DNA of 64,000 nucleotides from Porphyrobacter sp. AAP82. GTDB taxonomy: Bacteria > Pseudomonadota > Alphaproteobacteria > Sphingomonadales > Sphingomonadaceae. The position numbers were made by a program, and so were the translations under genes. Of this stretch, positions 63,842-64,000 are shown in pieces (the stretch's first letter is position 1; the number at the start of each line of letters is the position of its first letter). Below the pieces are notes generated by a model. That model saw nothing but the letters and a program-made list of their open reading frames with translations. It had not been told where the DNA came from and made no database searches. Location of the stretch: NCBI RefSeq assembly GCF_000331285.1, contig NZ_ANFX01000037.1, positions 62,001-126,000 on the forward strand, given 5' to 3'.

Positions 63842-64000
63842 CCCCCGCGCGCCTTTTCGTGGTGGCGGATCACCTCGTCGATGATGAAGCGCAGGAACTT
63901 CTCGGAGAATTCCGGATCGAGTTCGGCCTCTTCCGACAGCTTCCTCAGCCGCGCGATCTGCCGCGCTTCGCGGTCAGGGTCGGCAGGGGGCAGGGTCACC
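63838..64000 (-). CDS. Chorismate mutase, C-terminal fragment (gene continues past the window)
   Basis: The last 53 residues of a type II (AroQ-fold) chorismate mutase. 'REARQIARLRKLSEEAELDPEF' (split) and 'EKFLRFIIDEVIRHHEKARGG' are the C-terminal helix with the R-x-x-x-L-A-x-E..LDP.F pattern and a late 'FI..EVIRHHE'. It converts chorismate to prephenate for Phe and Tyr. The 5' end is missing. Its stop overlaps the next gene's ATG. Confidence 0.8.
   Translation of the reverse strand, partial: VTLPPADPDREARQIARLRKLSEEAELDPEFSEKFLRFIIDEVIRHHEKARGG

Overview
The window is about 67% GC and almost fully coding. It looks like the chromosome of a free-living alphaproteobacterium of the order Sphingomonadales, most likely the Erythrobacteraceae. 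The signs are a class I lysyl-tRNA synthetase, plant-type glutamate-cysteine ligase, RcnB-like Arg/Gly-rich protein, passenger-repeat autotransporter, 2Fe-2S/molybdopterin isoquinoline-type oxidoreductase, DUF6456 and 3TM-holin genes, and REP-like GC-rich palindromes. The taxon is an inference from gene content and codon use. No plasmid, integrated phage, CRISPR array or rRNA operon was seen.

Layout. 0-12 kb: a truncated SelO start, an alpha/beta hydrolase and a glycosyltransferase, then the envelope pair YfgM-like TPR protein and BamB, a polytopic ICMT-like protein, a secreted CHAT peptidase-like protein, gshA and rsmE, then ubiA and an SRAP (YedK/HMCES) protein. 12-17.5 kb: a decayed autotransporter gene that ends in a perfect GC-rich palindrome, a SixA-like phosphatase and a DinG/XPD helicase. 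17.5-24.7 kb: lysS, DUF1003, prolyl hydroxylase, cytochrome b561, RcnB-like protein, flavin-binding protein, a GGDEF protein with a degenerate active site, and a frameshifted Uma2 gene. 24.7-36 kb: ettA, an M28 peptidase, a glycosyltransferase/UPF0104 pair, a chemoreceptor, tRNA-Pro(UGG), tRNA-Ile2(CAU), a polysaccharide deacetylase and an unusual histidine kinase. 36-42 kb: an Lrp regulator, ndh, a small-protein/membrane-protein pair, and aroQ-accB-accC. 42-48 kb: a REP-like element, a lone gene-transfer-agent-type 3TM holin, a CitE-like lyase, and a molybdenum-hydroxylase operon with its MobA-like and XdhC partners. 48-57 kb: tRNA-Pro(GGG), yajC-secD-secF, a glycosyltransferase, an XRE regulator divergent from a DUF6456 gene, a UDG-family protein and an ABC-F ATPase. 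57-64 kb: a SIMPL protein, PepSY + response regulator + sensor kinase, an ECF sigma + anti-sigma-like pair, a secreted Thr/Arg-rich protein, a large secreted protein and the 3' end of a chorismate mutase gene.

Working together. Envelope biogenesis is the commonest theme: YajC/SecD/SecF and YfgM/BamB for export and outer-membrane assembly, glycosyltransferases and a UPF0104 protein for glycan or lipid work, and secreted PepSY, SIMPL and RcnB proteins with signalling genes. aroQ-accB-accC couples shikimate and fatty-acid precursors. The 2Fe-2S and molybdopterin subunits sit beside a MobA-like protein and XdhC, which would mature the cofactor.

The most interesting signal links two separate loci. 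The holin gene at 42.4-42.8 kb and the DUF6456 gene at 53.6-54.1 kb share the 10-mer TTTCCTACAT at almost the same distance from their start codons (52 and 50 nt), and both also carry AAATAACC. The DUF6456 gene is divergent from an XRE/S24-like regulator. This is compatible with a dispersed control and lysis module of a gene transfer agent. Also notable is a roughly 100-bp GC-rich palindromic element lying in frame inside an ABC-F coding region, which recalls repeat elements that become protein linkers.
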